Assembly: GCF_044772865.1 (NCBI RefSeq) | Contig: NZ_CP173029.1 | Span: 3,410,001 to 3,474,000 of the forward strand | Direction of reading: 5' to 3' | Length of the DNA: 64,000 nt | Source of the DNA: Algirhabdus cladophorae | Lineage (GTDB): Bacteria > Pseudomonadota > Alphaproteobacteria > Rhodobacterales > Rhodobacteraceae | In this document: piece after piece, positions 51,131-60,299 of the stretch | Layout: each line of letters opens with the position of its first letter | Position numbering within the stretch: the first letter of the stretch is position 1 | Position numbers and translations under genes: made by a program | The notes under the pieces: model-generated | Seen by the model: only the letters and a program-made list of their open reading frames with translations | What the model was told of the DNA's origin: nothing | The model's database searches: none

Positions 51131-52516
51131 TTAGTAGCGGTAATGCTCGGGCTTGAACGGACCCTCGACCGTCACACCAATATAGTCAGCTTGATCTTTC
51201 TTAAGCTCAGTCAGCTTAACGCCGATCCGGGCCAAATGCAGACGCGCTACTTTCTCATCTAGATGTTTGGGCAGAATGTAGACTTCGTTTTTATACGCAT
51301 CAGTATTGGTCCAAAGTTCCATCTGCGCCAAAACCTGATTGGTAAAGGAGGCTGACATTACAAAGGATGGATGGCCTGTGGCATTCCCAAGGTTCAACAA
51401 ACGCCCTTCAGACAACAGGATCAAACGGCTGCCTGATGGCATTTCGATCATGTCGACCTGTTCTTTGATGTTGGTCCATTTATGGTTCTTCAAGGAGGCT
51501 ACTTGGATTTCATTGTCAAAGTGGCCAATGTTGCCAACAATCGCCATGTCCTTCATTTCGCGCATGTGTTCGATGCGGATCACGTCCTTGTTTCCAGTTG
51601 TGGTGATAAAGATGTCAGCCTCGGAAACAACATCTTCTAGTATGACGACCTCGAACCCGTCCATCGCAGCTTGCAGTGCACAAATTGGATCGACTTCAGT
51701 GACCTTCACCCGTGCACCGGCACCTCGCAAGGATGCAGCCGATCCTTTGCCCACATCACCATAGCCCATAACAACTGCAACTTTACCAGCCATCATTGTA
51801 TCAGTGGCGCGGCGGATGCCGTCAACGAGGCTTTCTTTACAACCGTATTTGTTGTCGAATTTCGACTTGGTCACACTGTCGTTGACGTTAATCGCAGGGA
51901 ACGGCAGTTGACCATCGCGGACCAGTTCATAGAGGCGGTGAACGCCAGTTGTTGTTTCCTCGGAAACACCTTTGATTTGATCGCGCATTTTGGTGAACCA
52001 ACCGGGGCTGGCGGCCATGCGTTTTTTGATTTGGGCTTGAATGGCTTCCTCTTCTTCGGAGGTCGGCACGCCGAACTCTTCACCAGCTTCGATGCGGGCA
52101 CCAAGAAGGATGTAAAGTGTGGCGTCGCCACCATCATCCAAAATCAGGTTCGGGCCTTCTGGAAACTGGAACGACAGATCAAGGTAGTCCCAATGTTCTT
52201 CCAATGACTGGCCTTTGATCGCAAACACTGGTGTGCCGCCAGCAGCAATCGCCGCCGCAGCGTGATCTTGAGTCGAGAAGATGTTGCACGACGCCCAGCG
52301 CACATCGGCACCCAGATCAACAAGCGTCTCGATCAGAACCGCTGTTTGGATCGTCATGTGCAGTGAGCCTACGATGCGTGCACCTTTCAACGGTTTGCTC
52401 TCGCCATATTCTTCACGCAGGGACATAAGGCCTGGCATTTCTGTTTCGGCGATGTCCAATTCCTTGCGACCAAATTCGGCCAGCGCGATGTCTTTGACGA
52501 TGTAATCTTCGGCCAT
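51131..52516 (-). CDS. ahcY: Adenosylhomocysteinase
   Basis: This cytosolic NAD-dependent enzyme hydrolyses S-adenosylhomocysteine. With the start at MAEDYIVKDIALAEFGRKEL it has 461 aa. The NAD loop VMGYGDVGKGSAASLRGAGA and the SAH site segments (CNIFSTQDHAAAAIA, NVNDSVTKSKFDNKYGCKES) are intact, as is the C-terminal YRY. AAGGAGA precedes the ATG. The 88-bp leader shared with the divergent HD gene shows an imperfect GC-rich hairpin but no riboswitch I recognise. Confidence 0.97.
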   Translation of the reverse strand: MAEDYIVKDIALAEFGRKELDIAETEMPGLMSLREEYGESKPLKGARIVGSLHMTIQTAVLIETLVDLGADVRWASCNIFSTQDHAAAAIAAGGTPVFAIKGQSLEEHWDYLDLSFQFPEGPNLILDDGGDATLYILLGARIEAGEEFGVPTSEEEEAIQAQIKKRMAASPGWFTKMRDQIKGVSEETTTGVHRLYELVRDGQLPFPAINVNDSVTKSKFDNKYGCKESLVDGIRRATDTMMAGKVAVVMGYGDVGKGSAASLRGAGARVKVTEVDPICALQAAMDGFEVVILEDVVSEADIFITTTGNKDVIRIEHMREMKDMAIVGNIGHFDNEIQVASLKNHKWTNIKEQVDMIEMPSGSRLILLSEGRLLNLGNATGHPSFVMSASFTNQVLAQMELWTNTDAYKNEVYILPKHLDEKVARLHLARIGVKLTELKKDQADYIGVTVEGPFKPEHYRY

Positions 52517-52604
52517 GTGCGGCTCTCCTTGGAAAATTGTGTTGAGGGGCAGATAGCACTGCGCCCCTGTCTCGACAATGGGATTGCAGCAGACATAAGG
52601 TAGC

Positions 52605-53216
52605 ATGGCTGAACATGAGGTGAAGATGAAACAACCGCGCGCATGGCAACGCATGCTGTCTGGCAGACGACTGGACTTGCTGGATCCAACCCCAATGGAT
52701 ATCGAAATCGAGGACATCGCCCATGGCCTTGCCTTTGTGGCGCGTTGGAATGGGCAAACCATAGGGGATTATGCGTATTCTGTTGCTGAACATTCTTTGC
52801 TGGTGGAAACCTTGTTTACGGCTATTTCCCCTAGCGCGGACGCTAAGTGGCAGTTGGCCGCGTTGCTGCATGATGCCCCAGAATACGTAATTGGCGATAT
52901 GATCAGTCCTGTGAAGGCGGCAGTTGGTCCCGGATACGAAGAACTTGATCAGAGATTGACTGCTGCGATCCATATCCGCTTTGGCCTTCCTGCCGTTCTT
53001 CCGCTTGCGATCAAGAAGCAAATCAAGAAGGCAGACAAAATTAGTGCGTGGATGGAAGCGGTGCACATAGCAGGATTTACGCGCGCCGAGGCCGACAAAT
53101 TTTTTGGTGCACCTGACCCAGCCATGCTCGAGAATCTGCAAATCACTTTGCGCCCGCCTGTCTTGGTCCGTGGTGACTTTACTGCCCGCCATAACGCGCT
53201 GATTGCGCAGTGTTAG
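52605..53216 (+). CDS. HD-domain phosphohydrolase (YfbR-like)
   Basis: This 203 aa protein has an HD-type metal site: VAEHSLLVETL (first His), LLHDAPEYVIGDMISPVK (HD pair) and KKADKISAWMEA (later Asp). The arrangement is that of YfbR-like 5'-nucleotidases. It may clear nucleotides. It is divergent from ahcY and followed by a GNAT gene. Confidence 0.88.
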   Translation: MAEHEVKMKQPRAWQRMLSGRRLDLLDPTPMDIEIEDIAHGLAFVARWNGQTIGDYAYSVAEHSLLVETLFTAISPSADAKWQLAALLHDAPEYVIGDMISPVKAAVGPGYEELDQRLTAAIHIRFGLPAVLPLAIKKQIKKADKISAWMEAVHIAGFTRAEADKFFGAPDPAMLENLQITLRPPVLVRGDFTARHNALIAQC

Positions 53217-53226
53217 GGTCTATTTG

Positions 53227-53724
53227 ATGTCAAAAATCTTTGTACGCAAACCGGTGCCCTTGGATTCAAAATCGATGGCACGCCTTTTGAACCAGATTAT
53301 AGAACAAGGGGGGACCACTGCGCTTACACGGCCCGTCACCGGCGATGATATGATCGAATGGATGGCCGAAGACGCAGAACAATCTGTTTGGCACGTAGCA
53401 GTAGATGACGCTGAAACCGTCGTTGGCTTTCAATGGATTTGCCCAAAAGAAGGGCTTCCCGATGAGGCCTGCGATATCGCCACTTTCGTTCAGATCGGGC
53501 GAACTGGCCTTGGCATTGGATCAGCTTTGTTTGAGGCCACCAAAACAGGGGCAAAGGCGCTGGGCTATCGGTGGATCAACGCCAATATCCGCGATGATAA
53601 TGAGGGCGGATTGATCTATTATCAAAGTCGCGGATTTGTAGATTACGCAATTAAGGACAATGTTAAACTCGCAAGCGGTCAGACTGTCACCAAAAAGCTA
53701 AAACGATTTGATTTATATCGCTAG
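53227..53724 (+). CDS. GNAT family N-acetyltransferase
   Basis: This 165 aa protein has a GNAT fold. The acetyl-CoA binding strand-loop is VQIGRTGLGIGSALFEATKT, followed by WINANIRDDNEGGLIYYQSR and GFVDY. The ATG at 53227 is used. The substrate is unknown. It ends 22 bp from the convergent prrA stop. Confidence 0.9.
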   Translation: MSKIFVRKPVPLDSKSMARLLNQIIEQGGTTALTRPVTGDDMIEWMAEDAEQSVWHVAVDDAETVVGFQWICPKEGLPDEACDIATFVQIGRTGLGIGSALFEATKTGAKALGYRWINANIRDDNEGGLIYYQSRGFVDYAIKDNVKLASGQTVTKKLKRFDLYR

Positions 53725-53746
53725 TCTGGCTTGCGGAAATTAGCCC

Positions 53747-54301
53747 CTATTTAGGGCTGCGCTTTGCCAGTATCCGTTGCAACGTTCGACGGTGCATATT
53801 CAGGCGCCGCGCGGTTTCGGATACGTTCCGATCACACAATTCATACACCCGCTGAATATGTTCCCAACGCACCCGATCCGCAGACATGGGGTTTTCTGGG
53901 GGAGGCGGTAGATCGTCACCAGTGGCAAGCAGCGCATTGGTAATATCTTTGGCATCAGCTGGCTTTGATAGATAATCAGTAGCACCAATTTTTACCGCCG
54001 CAACAGCTGTTGCAATGGCTCCATACCCTGTCAGAACGACAATGCGACTGTCAGGGCGGCGCTCGCGCAGAACCTCGACCACATCCAAACCATTTCCATC
54101 GCCTAGACGAAGATCAACTACAGCATAGGCCGCCGGACGCGCTGTAGCGATGGCCTTGCCCGCAGCAACGGTTTCTGCCGTCTCTGGCTTAAACCCGCGT
54201 TTTTCCATTGCTCGGGCCAGACGCCGCAAAAACGGTTCATCATCGTCGACCAAAAGAAGCGTGTTGTCTTCCCCAATGTCCAAGTCTTGTGTGTCTGACA
54301 T
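53747..54301 (-). CDS. regA: Response regulator PrrA/RegA (ActR family)
   Basis: This global redox regulator of photosynthesis, respiration and fixation genes in Rhodobacterales is 184 aa. The receiver domain has acidic residues LLLVDDDEPF, the phosphorylation site Asp about 63 in AVVDLRLGDGNG, and the signature GYGAIATAVAAVKIGATDYL. A Pro-rich linker leads to a Fis-type helix-turn-helix (SETARRLNMHRRTLQRILAK). It is downstream of senC and partnered with the divergent histidine kinase. Confidence 0.96.
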   Translation of the reverse strand: MSDTQDLDIGEDNTLLLVDDDEPFLRRLARAMEKRGFKPETAETVAAGKAIATARPAAYAVVDLRLGDGNGLDVVEVLRERRPDSRIVVLTGYGAIATAVAAVKIGATDYLSKPADAKDITNALLATGDDLPPPPENPMSADRVRWEHIQRVYELCDRNVSETARRLNMHRRTLQRILAKRSPK

Positions 54302-54360
54302 GACCTCTTCCCCAACGCCATAATTTCTAAGGAAGAATCATAGCAGGCCGGAGGCCTAGG

Positions 54361-54969
54361 TCAAACCTGCAGGAAACATTCTAATTGTTCGGCCATTTGA
54401 TCGGGCCGCAAAGCACGACTGAAAAACTGAACAAAACCGTCGTCTGGAAAAACCAGATAGCTAGAGGTTGAATGATTAACCAAGTAATAGTCTGGGTCGC
54501 CATCCTGCTTTTGATAAAAGGTTTTGTAGGCCTGCGACGCAGCTTTGACTTGCTCTGGTGAGCCCGTCAGTCCAACCATCTGCGGGTGCATATTCGCCGC
54601 AAAATCGCCAACGACCTCGGGCGTGTCACGCTCGGGGTCTATCGAGATAAAGACAGGCTGCACCTCCAGGCCCTGCTCGGCCAGAATATCCACAGCTTCG
54701 ACATTGCGCGCAACATCCAAGGGGCACACATCAGGGCAAAACGTGTAGCCAAAGTAGATCAGCGAAGGTTTGGTGATCACCTGTGCATCTGTGACCGTTT
54801 CCCCAGCAGCATTCACCAAGGTAAAGGGGCCGCCGACAGTGCCGGCTGTACGGGTTGTCCGGCAGGCCTCAAACCGGTCTGCGGGGGCCATAACCGTGGT
54901 CGCAACAACGCCACCAATGATCAAAAGACCGACGGTGGCACTTGCGACAATTGCGATCGTTTTAGACAT
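54361..54969 (-). CDS. senC: SCO1/SenC/PrrC family copper protein
   Basis: This membrane-anchored copper chaperone for cytochrome oxidase is 202 aa. It has an N-terminal helix (about 6-28) and the copper site CPDVC (Cys about 78 and 82) with a later His in YYLVNHSTSSYLVF. It belongs to the prrB-prrC-prrA (regB-senC-regA) locus. The second ATG (54969), with AGGG six bases upstream, is preferred over that at 54975. Confidence 0.95.
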   Translation of the reverse strand: MSKTIAIVASATVGLLIIGGVVATTVMAPADRFEACRTTRTAGTVGGPFTLVNAAGETVTDAQVITKPSLIYFGYTFCPDVCPLDVARNVEAVDILAEQGLEVQPVFISIDPERDTPEVVGDFAANMHPQMVGLTGSPEQVKAASQAYKTFYQKQDGDPDYYLVNHSTSSYLVFPDDGFVQFFSRALRPDQMAEQLECFLQV

Positions 54970-55060
54970 GGACATCCCTTTGATGCTGGCCAGATTAGGT
55001 AAACTTCTGCATGATCAAAACACAATTGACCACTCTGACGCAGCAAGGATCCCATCACGT

Positions 55061-56449
55061 ATGAGTGATATCGAAACCGGCCTTATCAACACGGGTGCAC
55101 GCGCTGACTGGATACGGCTGCGCACGCTGATCTTGTTGCGTTGGGTCGCGATCGCCGGTCAGGTTGTCGCGATCAACGTGGCCATTTTGGTTTACGATTT
55201 ACAACTGGAATTGGGCCTGTGTTTCGCCGCAATCTCAGCGTCTATTATCGCCAATTTCTTTTCCATTTTTGTCTATCCTGAAAATAAGCGCCTGACTGAA
55301 TCTGAGGCCGTGGTGATGATATCCTTTGATATCCTTCAGCTTGGGTTTTTATTGTTTCTGACAGGCGGATTGCACAACCCGTTTGCGCTTCTGTTGTTGG
55401 CTCCAGCGACCGTTGCGGCGACTGCGCTTCAGCTACGATCTACACTGTTTTTGGGCGCGCTTTCTTTGGTCTTGATCACTCTTCTTGCGCTACTTTATGT
55501 GCCGCTCCGAACTGATGTCGGGTTTATCTTGCGGCTGCCCCAACTCTTTGTGTTTGGGTTCTGGATGGCTATGGTTATCGGGCTGGTTTTTCTGGCCGTC
55601 TACGCCCGCCGTGTTAGCAGCGAGATGCACGCTATGTCTGACGCGTTACTTGCTACTCAAATGGCGTTGTCGCGCGAGCAAAAGCTGACCGATTTAGGTG
55701 GTGTAGTGGCCGCAGCTGCCCATGAATTGGGCACACCTTTGGCAACGATTACTTTGGTCAGTTCTGAATTGATGGACGAATTGCCGCCCGACAGTGAAGA
55801 GCACGAAGATGCCAGCCTCATCCGCGAGCAGGCGGATCGATGCCGCGAAATATTGCAATCTATGGGGCGTGCTGGAAAAGACGATTTGCATCTACGATCT
55901 GCGCCCGTCACAGCTGTGATCGACGAGGCGGCCGAACCGCATATGGAGCGCGGGAAACAATTGATTATGTCAATTGCACCGAGTGATCTTGATCCAACGC
56001 TTCAGCCGTCGATTTTACGCAAACCGGAGATTATTCATGGGGTTCGAAACCTTGTTCAAAATGCCGTTGATTTTGCTGGTTCGAAAGTTTGGATAGAAAC
56101 CGGTTGGACCGATAGTGTTCTACGTCTTCGTATCGTTGACGATGGTAAAGGGTTTGCACCATGGATGTTGGGGCGATTGGGCGATCCGTTTATCAAATCG
56201 TCGGGTGCCGCCAAAAAATCCAGTACCGAGCGTCCCGGTTACGAAGGCATGGGTTTGGGGCTATTTATCGCCAAGACGCTATTGGAACGTTCCGGCGCAG
56301 AGATTACTTTTGTGAATGCTGGATCCGGTGCAACTCTGCCCGAACAAACGGGTGCAGTGGTCGAGGTCATTTGGCCCCTGCATCGCATCACCAGCAAGGC
56401 CGATCAAACCGGCGGTGCATTGGGCTTGAACCAAAAATTTGAAATATAA
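55061..56449 (+). CDS. regB: Redox sensor histidine kinase PrrB/RegB
   Basis: This membrane histidine kinase of 462 aa has six N-terminal helices. The quinone-sensing loop GGLHNPF (102-108) is intact. The H-box has AAAHELGTPLATI with His about 221, and the redox Cys about 261 sits in DRCREILQSMGR. The ATP-binding G boxes follow, with VDDGKGFAPWMLGRLGDP and GYEGMGLGLFIAKTLLERSG. It is divergent from senC-regA, the standard order. Confidence 0.96.
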   Translation: MSDIETGLINTGARADWIRLRTLILLRWVAIAGQVVAINVAILVYDLQLELGLCFAAISASIIANFFSIFVYPENKRLTESEAVVMISFDILQLGFLLFLTGGLHNPFALLLLAPATVAATALQLRSTLFLGALSLVLITLLALLYVPLRTDVGFILRLPQLFVFGFWMAMVIGLVFLAVYARRVSSEMHAMSDALLATQMALSREQKLTDLGGVVAAAAHELGTPLATITLVSSELMDELPPDSEEHEDASLIREQADRCREILQSMGRAGKDDLHLRSAPVTAVIDEAAEPHMERGKQLIMSIAPSDLDPTLQPSILRKPEIIHGVRNLVQNAVDFAGSKVWIETGWTDSVLRLRIVDDGKGFAPWMLGRLGDPFIKSSGAAKKSSTERPGYEGMGLGLFIAKTLLERSGAEITFVNAGSGATLPEQTGAVVEVIWPLHRITSKADQTGGALGLNQKFEI

Positions 56450-56472
56450 AATTTAGTATTGGTTTAAAGACT

Positions 56473-56488
56473 TTAACGCCGAATTAAC
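56473..56488 (+). promoter_or_regulatory. Perfect CtrA box upstream of the PAS gene
   Basis: TTAA-CGCCGAA-TTAAC matches the full CtrA consensus TTAA-N7-TTAAC at every fixed base. It lies 50 bp before the PAS gene start, in an 88-bp gap after regB. Confidence 0.6.
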
Positions 56489-56537
56489 TTTCTGAAGCCA
56501 TAGATACCCTGATCGAAGTAACTTCTATGGTTGTCGG

Positions 56538-58115
56538 ATGGCGTTAGACGTATCTATCTTATCTTTTTTCTGGATTGGGGCTGTCTCAGTTGGGACAGTG
56601 TTTTGTACTGTTTATGGCCTTTCTCATTGGTTACCAGAAGAGACCAGCGATGCCCGCAAACTGCTTCATGAAACAAGCAATGATATGGCCTTTGTGTTTG
56701 ATGACACAAAGCTGATCGATGCTTCTGAAAAAGGCTATCAACTGCTGCGCGCGGCACACGTCCGTATTGACGATACAGCGGGAATTTTCAATGTTTTGTC
56801 TCGCAGTTTTCCCGATCTTGGAAATGCTATGGCCGATATTGCCGAGGTCCGGGAAATTGATTTGAAATCCGAGGTTGGCTCGGGTCATTTGCACGCTGAG
56901 CTGTGGAATGGGCTGATCAAAATTACCCTGCGGATCGAAGAAACCGAAGATGTCCTGGCACAGGACGCGCCTGTGGTTTTGGCCCTTGAGCAAGAGCTGT
57001 TGTTCATGCGTGAAGTCACCAACGAAACCCCGTTTCCGATGTGGCAGGTCGATTCAGGTGGTCATATTTCTTGGGCCAATACGACCTACATCAAACATGT
57101 CGAACATATAAAACAAACCGGCCATTTGACTTGGCCGTTGCCGCATATTTTTGGCCAAGCAGCGCCGTCAACCTTGCTGTCGCCAACCAGCACGGAACGA
57201 AAGTCGTTAGAGCATTCGGCCCAAGATGGGGCAAAATGGTTTGACGTTCATTCGCAAAAGACCCGAGATGGTGTCTATTTTTACGCCACGCCAGCGGATG
57301 AGATTGTATCAGCTCAGGAGAACCTTAGCAGTTTTACGCAAACGCTAACCAAAACCTTTGCGCAGCTGACACAGGGCTTGGCGATCTTTGATAGCGATCG
57401 CAATTTAATGATGTTCAATCCGGCGTTGGTTCGATTGACAAACATTCCGGCAGAAAAACTATGCGTACGCCCGTCATTATGGACTTTTTTGGACAGCTTG
57501 CGGGAACAGCGTATGATCCCGGAACCAAAGGATTATCACAGCTGGCGCGATGAAATCAGGTCGCTTGAAACAGCTGCAGAAACCGACAGCTACTGCAAGG
57601 TTTGGCAACTGCCGTCTGGTCTAACTTACCGGGTCACCGGTCGACCACACCCCGGCGGCGCTATTGCGCTGTTGATCGAAAACATCACAGAAGAGATTTC
57701 GCTTACCCGTAGGTTCAACGCACATCTTGAACAGAACCAAGCCATTTTGGATTGCGTTGACGAGGCAATGGTCGTGTTCTCACCCTCTGGGGTCTTGGTG
57801 CAATGCAACAAAGCCTACCGTGAAATGTGGGATTCCGATCCTGATCAAACGCTTATTGAGTTTACCGCAACAAATGCCCTGAAAGACTGGCGCAAGAAAA
57901 CAAATCCATCGCCGTTTTGGGGTGAACTTCAGGACTTTATCTATCAGGGTTCAGAACGCTCAGACTGGGTCGGTACTGTTACCACGCTGAAAGGGCAAAA
58001 GCTGGATTGCCGTGTGCGCCCTTTGATGGGCGGGTCCACATTGGTGAGCTTTGTGTTTGGTGCTACTGAAAACAATATGCCCGGACGTCCAAAGGAATTG
58101 CCTCTTAGGGCTTAG
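56538..58115 (+). CDS. Membrane-anchored multi-PAS protein (DivL-like, no kinase domain)
   Basis: This 525 aa protein has one N-terminal helix (about 7-30) and then a string of PAS-like modules: about 38-130, 150-235, 262-385 (LTQGLAIFDSDRNLMMFNPA) and 400-510 (LDCVDEAMVVFSPSGVLVQC). No H-box, ATPase or output domain is seen, so it is not a complete histidine kinase. The layout recalls the sensory half of DivL, the CckA-CtrA pathway pseudokinase. A perfect CtrA box upstream supports a cell-cycle or motility link. This is inference. Confidence 0.78.
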   Translation: MALDVSILSFFWIGAVSVGTVFCTVYGLSHWLPEETSDARKLLHETSNDMAFVFDDTKLIDASEKGYQLLRAAHVRIDDTAGIFNVLSRSFPDLGNAMADIAEVREIDLKSEVGSGHLHAELWNGLIKITLRIEETEDVLAQDAPVVLALEQELLFMREVTNETPFPMWQVDSGGHISWANTTYIKHVEHIKQTGHLTWPLPHIFGQAAPSTLLSPTSTERKSLEHSAQDGAKWFDVHSQKTRDGVYFYATPADEIVSAQENLSSFTQTLTKTFAQLTQGLAIFDSDRNLMMFNPALVRLTNIPAEKLCVRPSLWTFLDSLREQRMIPEPKDYHSWRDEIRSLETAAETDSYCKVWQLPSGLTYRVTGRPHPGGAIALLIENITEEISLTRRFNAHLEQNQAILDCVDEAMVVFSPSGVLVQCNKAYREMWDSDPDQTLIEFTATNALKDWRKKTNPSPFWGELQDFIYQGSERSDWVGTVTTLKGQKLDCRVRPLMGGSTLVSFVFGATENNMPGRPKELPLRA

Positions 58116-58156
58116 GTTTGCCTTGCGCCTGCCCATAGGCCGTTTAAATTTGGCCA

Positions 58157-58618
58157 ATGCTGCGATGTTCGTTCTCTAAAGAGCTGGAAAGCCTTCAGGC
58201 CACACAAGCTCTGGCCCATAGTTTCGCCGAGCTTGCCCAAGTAGGTGACGTATACCTTTTGAACGGTCCAGTCGGTGCCGGCAAAAGTGCCTTTGCCCGC
58301 GCCTTTATTCTGGCATGCCTTGATGTGCCAGAAGACATTCCATCCCCCACATTCACACTGGTTCAAACCTATGACACAAAGGCGTTTGAAATTTGGCACT
58401 GTGATCTCTACCGCCTGTCTTCAGCGCAGGAGGTGTTTGAGCTGGGGTTGGACGACGTTTTTGAAACAGGGGTCAGTTTAATTGAATGGCCCGATCGTTT
58501 GGGTGAGCTTTCTCCAACCTCCGCTTTGCACATAGCTTTATCCGGTGATGATGATAGCAGGCAGATAACGGCGCATTCAAGTGACGCAAAGTGGGATAAG
58601 TTAGGGCACCTTTTTTGA
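58157..58618 (+). CDS. tsaE: tRNA threonylcarbamoyladenosine biosynthesis ATPase TsaE
   Basis: TsaE, 153 aa, is the P-loop ATPase partner of TsaB and TsaD. The P-loop GPVGAGKS is at 37-44, followed by SPTFTLVQTYDT and the DLYRL motif. LIEWPDRL near the C-terminus is typical. It overlaps the amgK start (TGATG) and opens the tsaE-amgK-murU-addB-addA operon. Confidence 0.95.
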   Translation: MLRCSFSKELESLQATQALAHSFAELAQVGDVYLLNGPVGAGKSAFARAFILACLDVPEDIPSPTFTLVQTYDTKAFEIWHCDLYRLSSAQEVFELGLDDVFETGVSLIEWPDRLGELSPTSALHIALSGDDDSRQITAHSSDAKWDKLGHLF

Positions 58619-59634
58619 TGGACGATCGCACTCAGGTTCGGAAACAATATCTTGCAGCATCTCCTTGGGCGCATCATCGGTGTGATTTTTTGGCAGGGGA
58701 TGCGTCGAACAGAAAATACTGGCGCCTGAATGACAAAAAGACTGGCGGCACCGTTGTTTTGATGGATGCGCCCGGTGATCCGAACGACGCCCTTTTGCCT
58801 TTCGTCGATCGAACAAACTACTTGGAGCAGATTGGCCTCGCCCCACCAAAGATATTTGCCCAAAACACCGGTGACGGATTTCTCGTGATAGAAGATCTCG
58901 GCGACCGTATCTTTGCACGCTTTTTAGAAACCGATCCCACTGCTGAAACAGCGCTCTATACTGCTGCGGTTGATGTCCTGATACATCTTTATCACGCGCC
59001 CCGACCAGCCGGGGTAGGCACATATGATCCAGAACTCATGGCTGACCTCGGGGATCTGGCGCGGAGTTGGTACTCTTTTGGGTGTGATGGACCAACAGAC
59101 CAACCATTTAAGGCTGAATTAGAGTCTGTTTTAAGCGGGACTTGGTCTGAAAAAATGGTTTTCGTTCAACGCGATTACCATGCTGAAAACCTCTTGTGGA
59201 ACCCTGACGAGAAGGCACCAAAAAACGTTGGATTGCTGGACTATCAAGACGGTCTTTTGGGACACCCGGCATATGATCTGGTTTCCCTGCTGGAGGATGC
59301 CCGGCGGGATGTATCGCCAACTATCAAAGAAACGATGCTAGATCATTACATCAGCAAAACAGACCAAGATCCTGCAACATTCAAAGCCGCGTTTGCATCA
59401 CAGGGTGCCCAGCGCAATCTACGTATTTTGGGTGTTTTTGCACGCCTGTCGATGCACTATGGAAAGCCACATTACGTTGATTTGATACCTCGGGTCTGGG
59501 ACCATTTACAAAATGACTTGAGCCATCCCAGCCTGACCAAACTCCGAAAAATCTGCGACGACACATTGCCACCTCCGACACCAAAGAACCTGCAAAAATT
59601 GAGAGACAAATGCGCGACGATCCCACATCCATAA
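58618..59634 (+). CDS. amgK: Anomeric N-acetylmuramate/N-acetylglucosamine kinase AmgK (probable)
   Basis: This 338 aa APH-fold kinase has the ATP-binding start DFLAGDASNRKYWRL, the catalytic loop QRDYHAENLLW and the metal segment GLLDYQDGLLGHPAYDLVSL. Together with the next gene (MurU-like) it matches the AmgK-MurU peptidoglycan recycling pair that makes UDP-MurNAc without the de novo steps. The call relies on the gene pairing; the family also contains drug kinases. Confidence 0.83.
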   Translation: MDDRTQVRKQYLAASPWAHHRCDFLAGDASNRKYWRLNDKKTGGTVVLMDAPGDPNDALLPFVDRTNYLEQIGLAPPKIFAQNTGDGFLVIEDLGDRIFARFLETDPTAETALYTAAVDVLIHLYHAPRPAGVGTYDPELMADLGDLARSWYSFGCDGPTDQPFKAELESVLSGTWSEKMVFVQRDYHAENLLWNPDEKAPKNVGLLDYQDGLLGHPAYDLVSLLEDARRDVSPTIKETMLDHYISKTDQDPATFKAAFASQGAQRNLRILGVFARLSMHYGKPHYVDLIPRVWDHLQNDLSHPSLTKLRKICDDTLPPPTPKNLQKLRDKCATIPHP

Positions 59635-60299
59635 TGCTTTTCGCTGCTGGTTTTGGATCGCGCATGCGGCCGATGACAGACGTCATTCCCAAGCCCTTGG
59701 TCCGTGTGGCAGATCAAGCCTTGTTGGATCACGCGCTGGAGTTGGTCACACCGGACATTGCCGACACCTGCGTAATCAACACACATTACTTTGCAGATCA
59801 GATCCAAGATCACGTCAGAGGCAAACCGATCCAACTCAGTTATGAGCCAACTTTGTTAGACACTGGGGGTGGGCTAAAAAACGCTTTGCCTCTGCTGCCA
59901 TCTGCGTCTGTCTTTACCCTAAACACAGACGCCGTATGGACCGGTGAAAACCCTCTCGCACAACTGAAAGACCATTGGGATCCCAATCGAATGGATGCAC
60001 TTTTGCTTCTTGCAGCACCAGAGCACGCCATTGGGCATAAGGGGAACGGTGATTTCCTCTGTGATCCAAACATGCAGCTGTCTTGGGGTCCCGGCGCAGT
60101 GTACCTCGGGGCGCAAATCATTAAAACTTCGGCCGTAGAATCGATCAAAGACGATGTGTTTTCCATGCGTAAAGTCTGGGATCAGCTGTTGAATGCTGGC
60201 CGACTTTATGGGGTCATCCATGCTGGACAGTGGTGCGATGTCGGATACCCCGAAGCCATAGAAACCGCCGAAGCGTTGTTGGCAGATGATCGGTCATAG
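59610..60299 (+). CDS. murU: N-acetylmuramate 1-phosphate uridylyltransferase MurU (probable)
   Basis: This 229 aa nucleotidyltransferase carries MLFAAGFGSRMRPMTDVIPK, the NTP-binding signature, with VFTLNTDAVWTG as the metal site. It overlaps amgK by 25 bp. MurU joins UTP to MurNAc-1-P in cell-wall recycling. General sugar-phosphate nucleotidyltransferases look alike, so the amgK pairing is the main argument. Confidence 0.83.
   Translation: MRDDPTSIMLFAAGFGSRMRPMTDVIPKPLVRVADQALLDHALELVTPDIADTCVINTHYFADQIQDHVRGKPIQLSYEPTLLDTGGGLKNALPLLPSASVFTLNTDAVWTGENPLAQLKDHWDPNRMDALLLLAAPEHAIGHKGNGDFLCDPNMQLSWGPGAVYLGAQIIKTSAVESIKDDVFSMRKVWDQLLNAGRLYGVIHAGQWCDVGYPEAIETAEALLADDRS

Noticed and set aside
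52517..52604. Possible SAH or SAM-type riboswitch in the ahcY leader
   Set aside because: There is only an imperfect GGGGC/GCCCC hairpin within 88 bp; conserved core sequences of known SAH or SAM/SAH riboswitches were not recognised.
52413..53192. 259-codon ORF opposite the HD hydrolase gene
   Set aside because: It overlaps the HD-domain gene and the ahcY start in antisense; its composition is unlike a real protein.
54345..54357. AGGCC-GGA-GGCCT hairpin after senC as a terminator
   Set aside because: It has only a five-base stem and no T-run on either strand.
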